A stretch of DNA of 64,000 bases. Source: Lepturacanthus savala. Lineage: Eukaryota > Chordata > Actinopteri > Scombriformes > Trichiuridae. Position numbers and translations under genes: made by a program. Position 1 is the stretch's first letter, and each line of letters opens with the position of its first letter. Below, in pieces: positions 36,743 to 49,409 of this stretch. The stretch is taken from contig CM060461.1 of the NCBI GenBank assembly GCA_030544235.1, positions 4,577,449-4,641,448 of the forward strand, read 5' to 3'. The notes beneath the pieces were generated by a model. The model was not told the DNA's origin and searched no databases. It worked only from the letters and a program-made list of their open reading frames with translations.

Positions 36743-39700
36743 TTTACTCCAACTCTTTTTTGAACATACATGGGTTTCAATTTTCACTTATTTTAATCTG
36801 TTAGGTTCATTAATTACTGTATAATTGTTATTATTTATTCTATCTTTTTTTTTTTTTTTACGTTTTTGAAATAAAGTGCTGCCAAATCAAATGATACAAA
36901 TGTAATTGACCACACGTTTAGCATTTCAAAGAACTGATGATCAAGTCTTTTAAGCTGTTCAGTATATCAGTATGTCAGGTATCTAGTATTTCACACAGTC
37001 TGTTTATGATAACATAATGTCCAAGGCATTTTAAAAAGGTAAAAGCAACATTTTAATCCAATATTTCCACGGTCTGCTCATCTTTTTTCACGGCCGTAGC
37101 CTTTGGCAGGTTGGGGCAGTGGATGGAGCAGACTGTAGAAATATTGGATTTAAATATTGGCTTCACCCCAGGAAAATCTTATCATGTGGGCGGACATCAG
37201 TATGCATCAGGCATATCTCACAAATACCTTTTTTGAATGTAAAACCACTACCTGCTGCTGGATAAACATAGGTTTGCATGAGCAACACTATGTGACTAAA
37301 TCTGTCCAGCTGTAACTGTTAGTGAATGATACTACAATGATGTTCCTGTTTATGCTGATGCATCTAAAATGAAATGATTGGCTACATGCAAAAAATACAC
37401 AGAAAACCAACACAGGCTTGTAATCAGGGCAGATGAATAATTTGATTTAATTTATTTTTGTCTCAATGTGAAACAGTTTGAGCACTTTGCTTCTGCATTT
37501 CACTGAAGCAATGATGCAAAAGAGGAAATAATATATTAGTCCGGGCATAGATTTTCTTCTGGAATGATGCATCTGTATATGATGAACCCAGGTAAACTGA
37601 GACAAGGCTGAAAGCAAATTTATTAAATGTGCATTACTTTTAAGTGTGCACAAGTGCTCTATTTTTATTATATTACCAGCATCACCTCTTCTATAGAAAC
37701 TCATGTTCAAGGTCTGCTTGCATCCTCACAACAAATTCCGCTTGTTATTTATTATAACAATCTTTTTTATCACACTTTGAAGCTGATTTATATGCATCGA
37801 ATGGTTCTGTCCCTTTTAGACTCTATAAAAATAAAAGCTCAGACCCATCTCTCCACAAATGCTGCAGTTAAGGATATAATATAGATGAATCTGTCTGCCT
37901 CGGTTGCTATGAATTGAACCAATTTACTGATTCTGTTGTGTCAAAAGCCTGCAGCATACACAAGTAGTGTTTTTTTTTTCTTTTCAAAAAAGTGTAATAT
38001 TTCTCCTAAGATAAGATAAGATAAGATAAAAGAAAAGCCTATATATGTCTCTTCTGCTTGCAGGTTTTTATAAAATCTATAACTGTTATTTTTCTGTCTC
38101 TACTGACTGTGTAAAAATCTAGGTCCTAACTACGATGTATAAAACAAGAGAAAGAGAGAGAGTGGTGCAGCATCGTCTGAGTGCTGGTCCCTGGGGAACA
38201 CAGATTACTCCTGTGGATGCATCACCTCCTGTGTCGAGCCGTCTCTTCTTTCTATTAAAAGCTTCAGTGGGAGTTACAAGCCACTCAATCATTTCCTTCC
38301 CCTTTGATCGAAGCTGATGAGGAGAAGGAGTCTCATTGTGGAGGAACTGGAGGGTGAAGAGGCTGGACCCCCGGGGGCCAGCCTCCAAACTCACACAGAT
38401 ATTACATCATGTTTATCCAGGGAGGGGGTGAGGACTTGTCCCTGGCCATATGTGCCGGTGTCCTGCAGGACGACTTTGATCTTGAGTACCTGCTACCCCG
38501 CTGCTTTCCCCGAGGTCAGATACGTGTGAAAGCCCTAACATTGCTTAGATTAAAGGAGCTGCTGATGCTATTGGCTGAGCCCCATTTGACCCATCCTGTG
38601 CGGGTTTGAAAAAGAAAAAGAGAAAAAACCTCTTTGTTATCCATTGTTGTGGAGGGACAGAGCACGTTGGAGAGAAAGGATGTCATGAAAGCATCAAGAT
38701 AGCATGAGACGTGTTTCTGTTTTTATCCCTCTTTCTCCATCTCTCTGACCATTTTCTTTTTTCTGTCAAGGTGATGTTGCCGGGCAACAGCCAAAGGGAA
38801 ATATGATTCGACATGGCAAGGTCAAGAATGAATGCCTCACTCCTCTATTTCCACACACACACACCATTTAGGAGTGAACCCTGAGCTGAAATCCCCTGAA
38901 ATCCTTGACTTTTTATTTTCATCTCACGACTCTTGGCCCTTCCTTTATCCGTCTCAGACACTGCGTTTCTCCAGTCACTTGTAATAAAGCTGGGGTTGGG
39001 GGGATGTAGTGTCCTTCTTATTGTGTCAAGAAACCATCTTGCTTTGCCCCACCTGCTGAGGTGTGTTCGGATTACTGCCCCACCGCCGACCTCGAGCAGA
39101 CACGGGTCACAGAGACTATGACTCGTTCATCGTTACTGGCCTGGTCTTTGATGGAGTGATCGTTAAAAGTCTGAGGTGCAGAGATTACAAGGGTTTATGT
39201 GTGTCACTGAGAACAATGTCTGGGAGAAGGAATCTGATATTTGTTTTGGGACTATGAAATTTCATCACCTGTGGATGATGCATTTGAATGGGCCCTGTGT
39301 GCCTGTCATGGGAAGTTTTGTTGTACATTATATGGAAGCAGGGAATGACAAGCATCATGTACAGTACATGCAATTTGGTGGTTTTTGAAATGATTTATTC
39401 TGTTTGCCCTAGAATCATGACTCCAGCCTCTTTGGCCTGACCCTCAATACAAAACTATGATTTCCCCCTTGAGTAGTTGTTCAAGACTTTAATGAGTAAT
39501 GCTTCCTGTGCAAGTGTGCAACATATTGGGCAAAATGGGCAAAACATAAGCAAATTAACAAGTTTTCACTATTTTCCCAATGTGGTTGCTTTTAGGAATT
39601 AAACATGCTTCAAATAAAAGGAAAACAAATCAAGAAACATATTCACCAATACGAGTACCACACTAATAAAATAGAACACTAAAACATGGTTTGGCACAAA

Positions 39701-40431
39701 GTGGTGTTGTAAAATGCACTAAAACTATTCAGTTAACATTGTGATTGAATAATATGTTTGGCTTATGAAGAGCTTTTCTAAATACCAAAAGATGATTTTA
39801 ATTTGTCCGAAACAAACAAAACAATTAGTACATTTAGGAAAGAAGAAAACTAGAGAAGTCATGCAGAGCTATCATGAAGTTAAGGGAAAGATGGCGGCAG
39901 CCTGACAGATGTGGTCAGGGAGGGTGATAGAGAGGAAAAAGTTCCTGTCGCCCCAGGTCCCAGACTTAGTCCTGATGGTCTATTGAATAATTTAAATAAG
40001 GAGACAACCGTTTGCTAATTATTAACCACAAAGTGTCTGATCAAATAATAAGATTAAGAACAAGATCCCTACAGCTTTCGGGCCTTTTATAATTTACCTT
40101 TTAGATGATTTATTGTATGTGTTATTTTCCTTTTGCCCATCTTTGTAGGTGCTGAATTTTGTCTTTATTTGTTCCCCATTTTTTGCAGTTTCCTGCTACT
40201 TTGTCTCACTTAGTTTAATTTTGACCTTTTTTGGCATTTCTGTAAACATGAAATATGTCTTGTAGCTCCGGTAACAGAAGTGCAGGAAAATTCATCATCA
40301 GCAGCAGCTGTTGAAAAATAAAGAAAAGACAAGAGAGACACAACAAAGACATTAAATAACTTTAGTGTCATTGTTCTGCTGCACAAGACAACACAATAAA
40401 AATAAAAAATAAAAACTAGGATGGCACTCGC
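36743..40431. other. Intergenic, no gene supported
   Basis: Contains a T run near 36848-36860 and a short TAAGA repeat (38007-38030). Open frames of 60-90 codons lack recognisable features. Several CT-rich or ACACAC stretches occur but no mobile element was identified. Confidence 0.5.
38007..38030. repeat. (TAAGA)n short tandem repeat
   Basis: About five TAAGA units in a row. Confidence 0.9.
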
Positions 40432-40436
40432 TGTGT

Positions 40437-40521
<85 letters not shown>
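40432..40521. repeat. (TG)n microsatellite at a LINE 3' end
   Basis: About 90 bp of TG with one C interruption at 40441. It directly abuts the 3' end of the minus-strand LINE relic at 40522-40930. Confidence 0.96.
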
Positions 40522-40522
<1 letters not shown>

Positions 40523-40930
40523 TGGTCGGTATCAGGCCATGTTGAACAGTTTGACAGCTTTGGAGAAGCAGCTGTGTTTCAGTCCTCTGGTGCCTACATG
40601 TATTGAATCTCCTGTTATAGGGGAGTAGTTTGAAGAGAATGTGCGTTGGTTTTCTTAACTTCTTTGTCTCAGTGATGTTTTGATCCATCTTAACCCTCTG
40701 CACAGCTTTCTGGTCATTCCTGGTGCAGCTGCGATGCAGTATGTCATGATATTCTACACTGTGCACTGGTAAAAGTTCGCAAGAAAGTTCTGTAGCAGTC
40801 TGGTTTTCCTCAGCTGCGTCAGAAACTAGAGACTTTCATTCTGCCTCCTGATGACAGTGGAGCTGTGTAGGACCCAGCTGGAGGCCTCCACTGATGTTTG
40901 CCCCCAGGAATTTAAACCTCTCATGAAGTG
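40522..40930 (-). pseudogene. Non-LTR retrotransposon reverse-transcriptase C-terminal relic
   Basis: On the minus strand, from 40920 downward, the frames read FKFLGANIS, then LRKTRLLQNFLANFYQCTV, NDQKAVQRV, then HILFKLLPYNRRFN and, after a frame change, LKHSCFSKAVKLFN. This order (FK[FY]LG, LRK/L..F, Y..T[IV], ..AL.R[VI], LLPSGRRF, F.P.A[IV].LLN) is the conserved C-terminal part of L2/CR1/Rex1-type LINE proteins. It is broken by at least one stop (after QCTV) and at least two frame changes. Only about 400 bp remain; no catalytic YADD region is seen. It is a dead 5'-truncated fragment. Confidence 0.7.
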
Positions 40931-43900
40931 TCATATGAATTGCTTTTCCATGTCAGGTTTTTCTGAATCACAACCACCACTGCTCTCTTTCTTATCCACA
41001 TTGGAACTATTTCAGAGGACAGCAGTCTATATCTTTCTTCATTCAGGGATCTTCAGTTCTTGAAAAATCACACAAATTATCCATTTTCTGTTCTGTTGCT
41101 TCACACCAAAATATTATTTTTACATATCCCTCAGCAAACTACCTTTGCAGTTCATGTTCATTAAACAAGAGCATCATACGTTAGCAAATGTTCTTCAAAA
41201 CAGCCGATGTCTTGGTTTCTTAAGTCAGCTTTGATGTACTGCACCTGTTATCCTTTACTGTACTGTACACACACTCCACAGTGATCCGAAGAAATGCAGG
41301 TGAAAATTGTTCCATATGGTTGTGAGATCGTAATGTTGGCTTGGAGCAGATTTCCTTTCCTCATCATATACAAAATAAACTTTAACCATTTCCATTTCAT
41401 GGAGATCGTAGTTCAATTTTTGAGCAAAGAAACATCAAACAGGCAAATAGCTGAGGAGGCCCGTGACATTTCCAGTCTCCAAAACCGGCAATTTTTTTTT
41501 TTTTTTTTTTCAGTGCAGGTATTTAGTTTGTCAGGCAGGCAGAGGAGCAGAGCAGGAGGGAGCAGGGAGGCCTCATGGGCATTAGACAGGAGGGTAAACA
41601 AGCTTCAAAGACCCAGCAGAAGCTTCAGACTTGACCCCGGGTGAAGCACGACTCATTAGTTACACACCAGGCAGCATCTGGAATAATCACAGCAACCACC
41701 ATGGACTATATCACTCTGAACTTCACAGACCACGGGCGAAGGCATCATGCTAACTGCTTGTACCGTTTACAGATAGCACACTTTTTTAGGCAATAGAAAA
41801 CCTCTTTCAAAATGTCCGTTGACTCTGAGAGGTTATTTGTGAGAAAATGATGTTACTTTCACTTCAACAACTATCTCCACAGCCTTGTGCTTGTCAGGAA
41901 GATTCAAAAGATTCGACAAAATACATCAGCTTCTCATTTTTTTATCTGCCACAATTCACGACTGAGCAAAAATTTCCTCGCTGATCCATGCAACCAAAAG
42001 CATGAAATGTCAACAGAGCATTCCATATTTTAAATGAGATTTTTGTCCGGCGCTGTGATACATTTCAGCTTTATTGAGAAGGTTTGCTTCCTGGGAACAA
42101 CCTCCATACTCCGCGTAGATCAGATAAACTGCTTGTACAGTGCACCCGAGGCACTTGCAAAGAAATCCATCAACGCATTCCCTTATCATCTGGTGCAAAT
42201 CATTGATTTATTACAGGCGGCGAATACTGTCCTTGTCGAAGCGCTGCAACCCCGTCCCGTTATCCATTTGATCGTGTAATGACAAAATACGGCGATGAAA
42301 AACCTCAAAAGGTGTTGTCGCGTGTCCGCCTCCTGCCAGAGACCTCACGGCTGGGCCCCGTCAGTCCCTCCGACGGCTTTTCTTGTTGCCTGATGATGGA
42401 TAACCGGGCAGCAGATGTTTCAGGAAGTAGCCCATTGATAACAGTCCCGGAGGAGCCCCCTGATTGGAGTTCATCACCCCCCTCCCCTCCCTCGTCCCAA
42501 CAGCCCATCCATCACTGGCTGAAATTGGAGGTTGCCCTTGAGTGTCAGCGACCAAGTGTTGATGGAATGGCTGCTGATGAGATGCACTGATTGGAGTGCT
42601 GCGTGGCATCCTGAGATGGCAAGGTGAATTATTTCTCCATTTACAGCCTCTTGCAGAGGGCGGAGAGGTGTAAACACATCTAATGTGACATCTGTGAGTC
42701 GCTTACTAAAATAAATACAAGCAATTTAGATTTCAGATCTCCAGCTCGTGCTCTTAGTCATAGCAGTGCCGCAGATGCTTTGACACAATGTACCGACAGA
42801 TTGCGCCGGATGTGCTGCACAAACAAATCAACATGTCAAACAACAGACTCAACTGAATGTGATGATACCTGATGCTTCACTGGGTGCTGGTGCTGGGAAG
42901 TAGGTCAGCTGAGAAACCTGACACGGTGCAGCTTGTCCCACAGCCAGTGGAGGATGAGCAGTTGGACAGACGGGTACAGACTCTGCAGTGATGTGGCTGC
43001 TACAGACTGTTGAGGTGAAGAGGAGCTAAACCCAAGGCAAAAGCTCTGAATTTCCAAGCTGATCAATGTACCAACTCTTATGGAAGGCCACGGACTCTGA
43101 GAAATGAACAATGTGTGCAGAGTGGCTGAGTGTGAGCCAGGCCATCAAAAGGAAGTAGAGTTATTTGCATGGTTTGGCCATCTGATTAGTTTGCTTCTGG
43201 ATGTGTAGCTATGTACAGCAGTAATGAGTTCCTGGTATAGTAAAATGGCTGTCAAGTTTACCCATATATGATTCTGGTTGTCATTTTTGATTGATTCAAG
43301 TAGCCTTCTACTGTTTTTCCAAGGGCAAAGATTGTGTTTTTTCACTTCTGTAACTTTAGCATTGTGCTAAATCAGCAATTTATCAGGTGCAGCTTTACAA
43401 TCTAAATCTACAATTTAAGGCATTTTCAACTTGTGACTCCTCATTTTGTTGTTTTTTTCAACCTCTCATTGTGTGACCTGAAACAAGATCTTACCTCTGT
43501 AAGTTTATAATGTTCTGACCTGATTTAATGTGGTAATTTTTTTAAGGCTTATCCAGCCATAGTGTTGCATTGTCCATATTCATATTCCATTAATGGCCTG
43601 ATGTCACAGTTCTGGTCAAGTTGTTCAGCTGAGATGGGACTTTTTGGACATTCTGCACAAAAATCCCATGCAGAAGAGTGCTTATCATCCAAAATGTCAT
43701 GAACACCAGGGCCAACCTGTGGCATAGGCAGTTTAGGCAAATGCTTTACCTGTTACTTTATGTCATTTTTGATGCATCAACAAGCTTGAAAACATGTCAA
43801 AACATCACAGAGAAAGAAAAAATAATAATAAAAAAAAAAGATTTTTTTTTTCTGTTGGAGAACAATGACTGATAATATCATTAATAATTAAATAGCCAGT

Positions 43901-44084
43901 GCTAACTCAGTTTTACTGCCAGTTTCTGTTATGGAAGGGCCTAAACTGCTGGAAAATAGTAATGTAACTACTTCCACCTTAAATGTTTAAATATTAGATT
44001 TATTCAGCAGGTATTATGTTAAATTTATTTACATTCTGGTTAGTTGTAAGCCTAGCTGTTTGTTGTGATAGTTCATATTGTGCA

Positions 44085-44178
<94 letters not shown>

Positions 44179-44648
44179 ATATTTACTTCTGCTAATTAGC
44201 ATTCTGGTAATTAGCATTTCACTGCATATAAATTTATAATTATTAATAATTACAAATATAATTTGAATATCAGAAATTGTATATTGTATAATTATTGTAC
44301 ATTGTATATTATACAGTACAGTATACTCTACATCCTAGTTGTATTTCTTAGGTTTTTCTTTTATATTATTCCATTTTATTATATTATTGAAATCATGTGT
44401 TTATTATTTGGCTGGTGTAACATACTCCTCTTATCAGATGTGTTGAGTCCCACCCTAGCAAATCCCTCCACCTATTGTTATTATTAGTTTGAATGTGCAA
44501 TTTCTTTATTTAAATAGAAAAACGTCTAAGACAAAGCTATTCAGTTTCTTGTGAGTGTATGTACTAACAGTGAAATTTATTGCGATGCAAGGGGGGCGCC
44601 ACCTAAAATCTTTCCTTGGGTGGGGCCTGAAGTACACAATAAAATTGC
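40931..44648. other. Intergenic, no gene supported
   Basis: Holds a T run ending in CAG (41492-41513), a repeat-poor GC-balanced stretch at 41940-42610 that looks like a conserved regulatory block, and a long CA tract at 44088-44176. Around 43707-43740 (GGGCCAACCTGTGGCATAGG) and 44588-44640 (GGGGGGCGCCACC) short segments resemble fish transposon ends, too decayed to name. Confidence 0.5.
44088..44176. repeat. (CA)n microsatellite
   Basis: Eighty-nine bases of CA dinucleotides without interruption. Confidence 0.97.
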
Positions 44649-44739
44649 CAGTGTTAATACAACATTTAAAGAGTTAATTAGTTTACTAGTTAGCACTAGT
44701 TGTGTTAAAATGAACTCTTTAAGTGTTATACTAACATTG
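44649..44739. repeat. Imperfect inverted repeat, 31-bp arms
   Basis: Left arm 44649-44679 (starts CAGTGTTAATACAACATTTA) pairs with right arm 44709-44739 (reverse complement starts CAATGTTAGTATAACACTTA), differing at about six positions. The 29-bp spacer contains ACTAGTTAGCACTAGT. It may be a small MITE. Confidence 0.6.
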
Positions 44740-47435
44740 GTGACTTAACTGTGTAACACAAACCAAGAAATTCCAGGATTACAGATGTAAAAGTGTCTTG
44801 GTGTAGAGAGGAAGCAGATAACGCTGCTTTTCTGTACAGACAAAGAGATGTGCCCTCAGCATGCTGCTGTTCATATTTTCAGCCGCCACGTTACTCTTCT
44901 GCGCCTGTTGGCGGCTGTGTGAAGGCATTCAGCTTTGAATGATTTGAGAAACAGTGCAATCGTCCTGAATTTAAATGGGTGCAGGGCCCTGCGTACAGAT
45001 GGCTGAGTACACAGCCAGATACGGCTTCAATAGTTCAGAGCCCGCTCCTTTTCTCCCTTTAATCGCACCCTCTCTTTTCCTCATTGCGGTCTTTTGCTGC
45101 GTCTTTATCATCCAGCTTCTCGGCACACCTTGTGCATGAACACTCGCAGACACAGGTGGGGATGAACGCACAGTTTTACTTTTTTTATTCTCCTGCCGTC
45201 GCTTGCACCCTCACACGGCGCCTCCTCTCTTTCTCCTTCTAACATCCCCCCTTTTTCCTCAGTCTTCTGCCTTCCATTTCCCACTTCTGAGGAGTGAGAT
45301 AAAGAAACCGTTTTTCTTGAACCGCCAATCAGGTTGGCACAATTACACAAACCAGCAAACATGCTCCGCTCTTTGTCATTCTAAAGTACACTCTCTGTTT
45401 CTCCCACCTCTTTTTCTGAGTTTCCAAACATTGAGAAAGAAGATAAAGGAATTACTTTGATGCTGGCACAAACTTGCAAGAATTCCCCTTAGCTCTCTGT
45501 ACCCAACAATGTACTTGTTTCTCACCTTCTACCTACTGTTTGTTGTTTCACAAGGACAAAAAAAATACAATCCTCTGCATATGTTCCCCTTAAACTCTTC
45601 TTTTATTTGCTTCTCACTGAGGGCCAGACTCAAACTTTGGAGCTGAAACAGTCCAGACTTTGCTGTTTCCTAACAAATTCTGACACAGCATCGCTGCAGC
45701 CCAACAGAGTGATAGATTAACACCAAAGTACCACATTAAAACAAGTGGGGACCAGTGACGGCTTCCAGACATCTCAGATCTCATCTGATGTAACGAGCCA
45801 CCCGGGGAACCAGATGCTGGGAATAGCAAATGGGCTCAGAAGGAGCACTTGATGACTGTAGAACTGGCATAAAACCTTGTGCTAACAGGTAATAGCACCA
45901 CCTTCCTGCAATTATCTTACAGTACTACTTCAAGCAAGTCAATACGGCAACATACAAAAATAACCATTGATTTTAATTAACACTCTAATAGCGTGTAGCA
46001 ATTAGTGCCAAGCTTGTTGTGATGGATTCTTTCTGCATTGTATTGTGGTTTCAGTTTGTTGATTTGTTTGTTTGTTTGGATCTTTTAGCTGAAGGCTAAT
46101 CTCCTGAATCAATCAATGACTGTAAATTAGAATTAATTCAGACCTGAGTCATAAGGCTTGAATCAATGTCATAAACAATAATATTAAAGATTTTCCGATA
46201 GCAGTACATATCACAATATGTCATATTATAGGTGTATATACTCAGGTGTCATGGACAGGTCCATGCAAACTTTGAGGGGGCTCAGCTTTCCTTAAAGAAA
46301 CGTCCACTTCCAGCTGATAATAATTTAGAATATTTAATTTCACTCCTAACATGTAGAAAGTTGAAATACTACAGCCTAAAGAACAGCTTCCAAAACATTT
46401 TTAACAGATTAAACTTAGTGGCAATTAAATCTTTGACAGTATAAGAAACAATCTGTGGTAGATCTGATATAATATAACATATTCATTCTTTGTGTAGTAC
46501 ATGTATTGTCAAACAGAAGATTTACATTTTCCAAAACAAATAAACATATTACTATACGACCATAGTGGAAATGTCCACAGTGTTTTATCAAACTTACTGC
46601 AGTATCCAATAACTCAGTGCTTTGCTTATTGTTTCCATTAAAATATTCCATACTACCCTTCATCTTTCCTGCTGTAAGATTCATGGAGGTCCATGTGTTT
46701 GTTTCTTGCTTGGCATGAAAAACTAGACATTTAATCCAAACAAGTTCATTAGTGATGAGATAGCATCAGCGCAAACGAGGCTAATGAAATAAACAGTCCT
46801 AAAAGAAGAGATTTGCAATTAAGCTATTGGAGCGCACAGTCATTTATGCTCCTCAGTGCTGTTTTTCAATGTGGAAAAGTAATGAAAACTGCTCTCGCCT
46901 TTGTGTGTGTTTGTGTGTGTGTGTTTATGTCTGTGTGCGCGTGTGCTATGAATGAATAAATGCACGCTGTTGTGTAATAATAACCCATGCTTGCCTGTTC
47001 ATTTACCAGCCTTTGTTTACTGAAGGACAGTATGGATATTTTCTGGTTTATATCCTGACACTCAGTGTACATACTGTCCTACATTACTATCTGTGAGATG
47101 ATGTTGTTTATATTAAACAGGGAGAGTTATGGACCATTGTATTGAGTTTATCGTCCCACTCAATGAACTGTTGTGAAAGTGGCTGATTTAAATAAATGTC
47201 ACTTTGAGATGTGGCGTGGCTGCTCTTGCATGTGTTTATGTTATTGAATTAAAGCAGAAAGAGTGTATGTAAGTGTGTGTTTATACAGTATCTGGAATAA
47301 GCCCCTGCACATACATGTGTGTGTGACGAATTCTTGAACATGCACAGTGTGTTTGTTTCGATATATACTATTATATATGTGACAAATTATATATTTGTCA
47401 CATATATATACACACAGGAAACACAATGCACTTGG

Positions 47436-47441
47436 TTGTGT

Positions 47442-47483
<42 letters not shown>
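47436..47483. repeat. (TG)n microsatellite
   Basis: Forty-eight bases of TG with a single C interruption near 47446. Confidence 0.95.
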
Positions 47484-47486
<3 letters not shown>

Positions 47487-48908
47487 CTGTCTGATCTACT
47501 TCTCTTGTAGCTCAGCTGATGAATGGAGGGCAGAGGGCTCCACGGCAACAAGGACACATGGTAACTCCCCCTCAACTTCATCAGCCACAACACTGTTCAT
47601 TCCACACATCTATCTATCTGCCCAGCAGCGACCGGGGAAGTCATTAACCCTCCGGCCCCCGGGTTCTTAAACGCCACTGACCAGGAAGACAGAGACAGAG
47701 GGCGAGAGCCAGAGAGAAAGTATGTCCCTTGAATTTTAAAGCAGTCTCTTACGAAACAGGCTCATATGCTACCGGAATCTTTCCAAATACATTTTTTTTC
47801 ATGTTTATTACCAATAATTGTCCTTATAATACATTTCATCATAGGGAGGAGGTTGGTGTATGAAGATTTTTTATCTGTTAACATGAAAAAAACATGTTAG
47901 GAAAGGAAACCATGAGGTCACTACAATTATTTAACACCCTCCTCCAGACATGCTTTACTTTGAATGATAATTTGTGTCAATGTTATTTCAAAAAAATAAA
48001 TTCAATTGTCTTGTTAAAATCCTTAAAATGACAACTACTCCCTCTCCCTCATTAAACATCTCTAAATATCTAAAATGTTCCCCATTTTATTTCAAATGCT
48101 CAACTGCTGAATACAAGATGTCTCCTACTTTATCTAAAATTCCATTCTCAGGTTTTGTTTTTGAATTAAAAATCTCCTGAACCCAAAGTTGAGGCAGGTG
48201 TAGAGACAAAAAAAATAGTATAATGTGAAAAGGCTAAAAAAAAATGTAAAATCTTGCACACTGGTTGGCTGAAGGAAGAGCTGCTACCAAGTTCCAAATG
48301 TTACCCGTAGAGAAATAGATCATCCTGAAGTGGAACCCTACCAGTGGGTGAGTGTTTCTATTCTTTTTTCAGTCTTCTTTATATAAAATAAACTGTGATG
48401 TCACAAATCATGTTTATAGGTACATGCCTCAAACTTTATATTTATGGAGAGCACAGAGAATGTTTCCTCAGATGAATGTGAAAACATCATGTCCAGCTTT
48501 GCACATACATCATTCTGCACAGTGAAGCTCAATAACCACAACATAATATTGAATTGTGACTTCTGGTTTCATATCGGAAAGTCAACCAACAAGCTGTGTT
48601 GCTTCAAGTGGTGGAGCTGCATGAACATAATTATTACAAACATCACTAATGCTCTCAGTGAATATGGTAGGGAAAGCAAATGAAAAACATTCAGCACAAG
48701 ATTTTGCATTTATGTTCAATGTGAACTGACAGACATGGTTTGTATCTTTATAAGTGCACAGAATTGTGCTTTCAATGCTGTGTGCAGGTGTGTGTTATAT
48801 GCATGAGTGTGTGCTTTTGCATCGGCAGTCTCTGAGCTTATCTAATCTTTCAGCAGCTTATTTTAGAGTATTTGTGCCTGTGTGTGAGTCCACGTCTGTA
48901 TTCACACA

Positions 48909-48914
48909 GTGTGT

Positions 48915-48946
<32 letters not shown>
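48909..48946. repeat. (GT)n microsatellite
   Basis: Thirty-eight bases of GT with a single C interruption. Confidence 0.95.
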
Positions 48947-49394
48947 AAACCAACTGTCTCTACCTGCTTATCTCGGCTTTCTGAGGTATATTTTACCATC
49001 TCTCACATGCAGTAAGTCTCTGCATGTGAATTTCTTTGTCATGAGGTACACCCTCTGTGTTGTTTTGACATATTGAAAGGTCCTTTGTGCATTCTTAAGC
49101 TTTCACATTTCAATAAACATTCCCAGTAACTTATAAAATGCAAACACGTGTTTTGTCTGTTTGCATTTCTATAGATTTACATCAACTGCCTGCTTGTGTT
49201 TACATCACTGCATGTGTATATCGTTATGAAAATATGCCTTCAAGTTGCATATAGCTGCATTAATGTGTGTTTGTGTGTGTGTCTGCTGAGTGTGATTGGT
49301 CCCATTCAAGCTGCCTACAGATGTGTATTCAGGTGTATGCTAACATAAGAGACAGTTGCCCTGGCAGAAGTCATCTCTCATGCCCCCCTCCTAA

Positions 49395-49409
49395 ACAATA
49401 GACTATTGT
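49395..49409. promoter_or_regulatory. Candidate inverted SOX-site pair
   Basis: ACAAT-AGACT-ATTGT places two SOX half-sites (ACAAT and its inverse) five bases apart in facing orientation, the layout known for SOXE dimer sites. It lies inside the repeat-poor stretch 49360-49560. Binding is inferred from the motif only. Confidence 0.3.

Noticed and set aside
41492..41530. T19-CAG as a splice acceptor of a hidden exon
   Set aside because: Downstream sequence lacks a plausible exon with a donor; more likely a T run next to purine-rich DNA.
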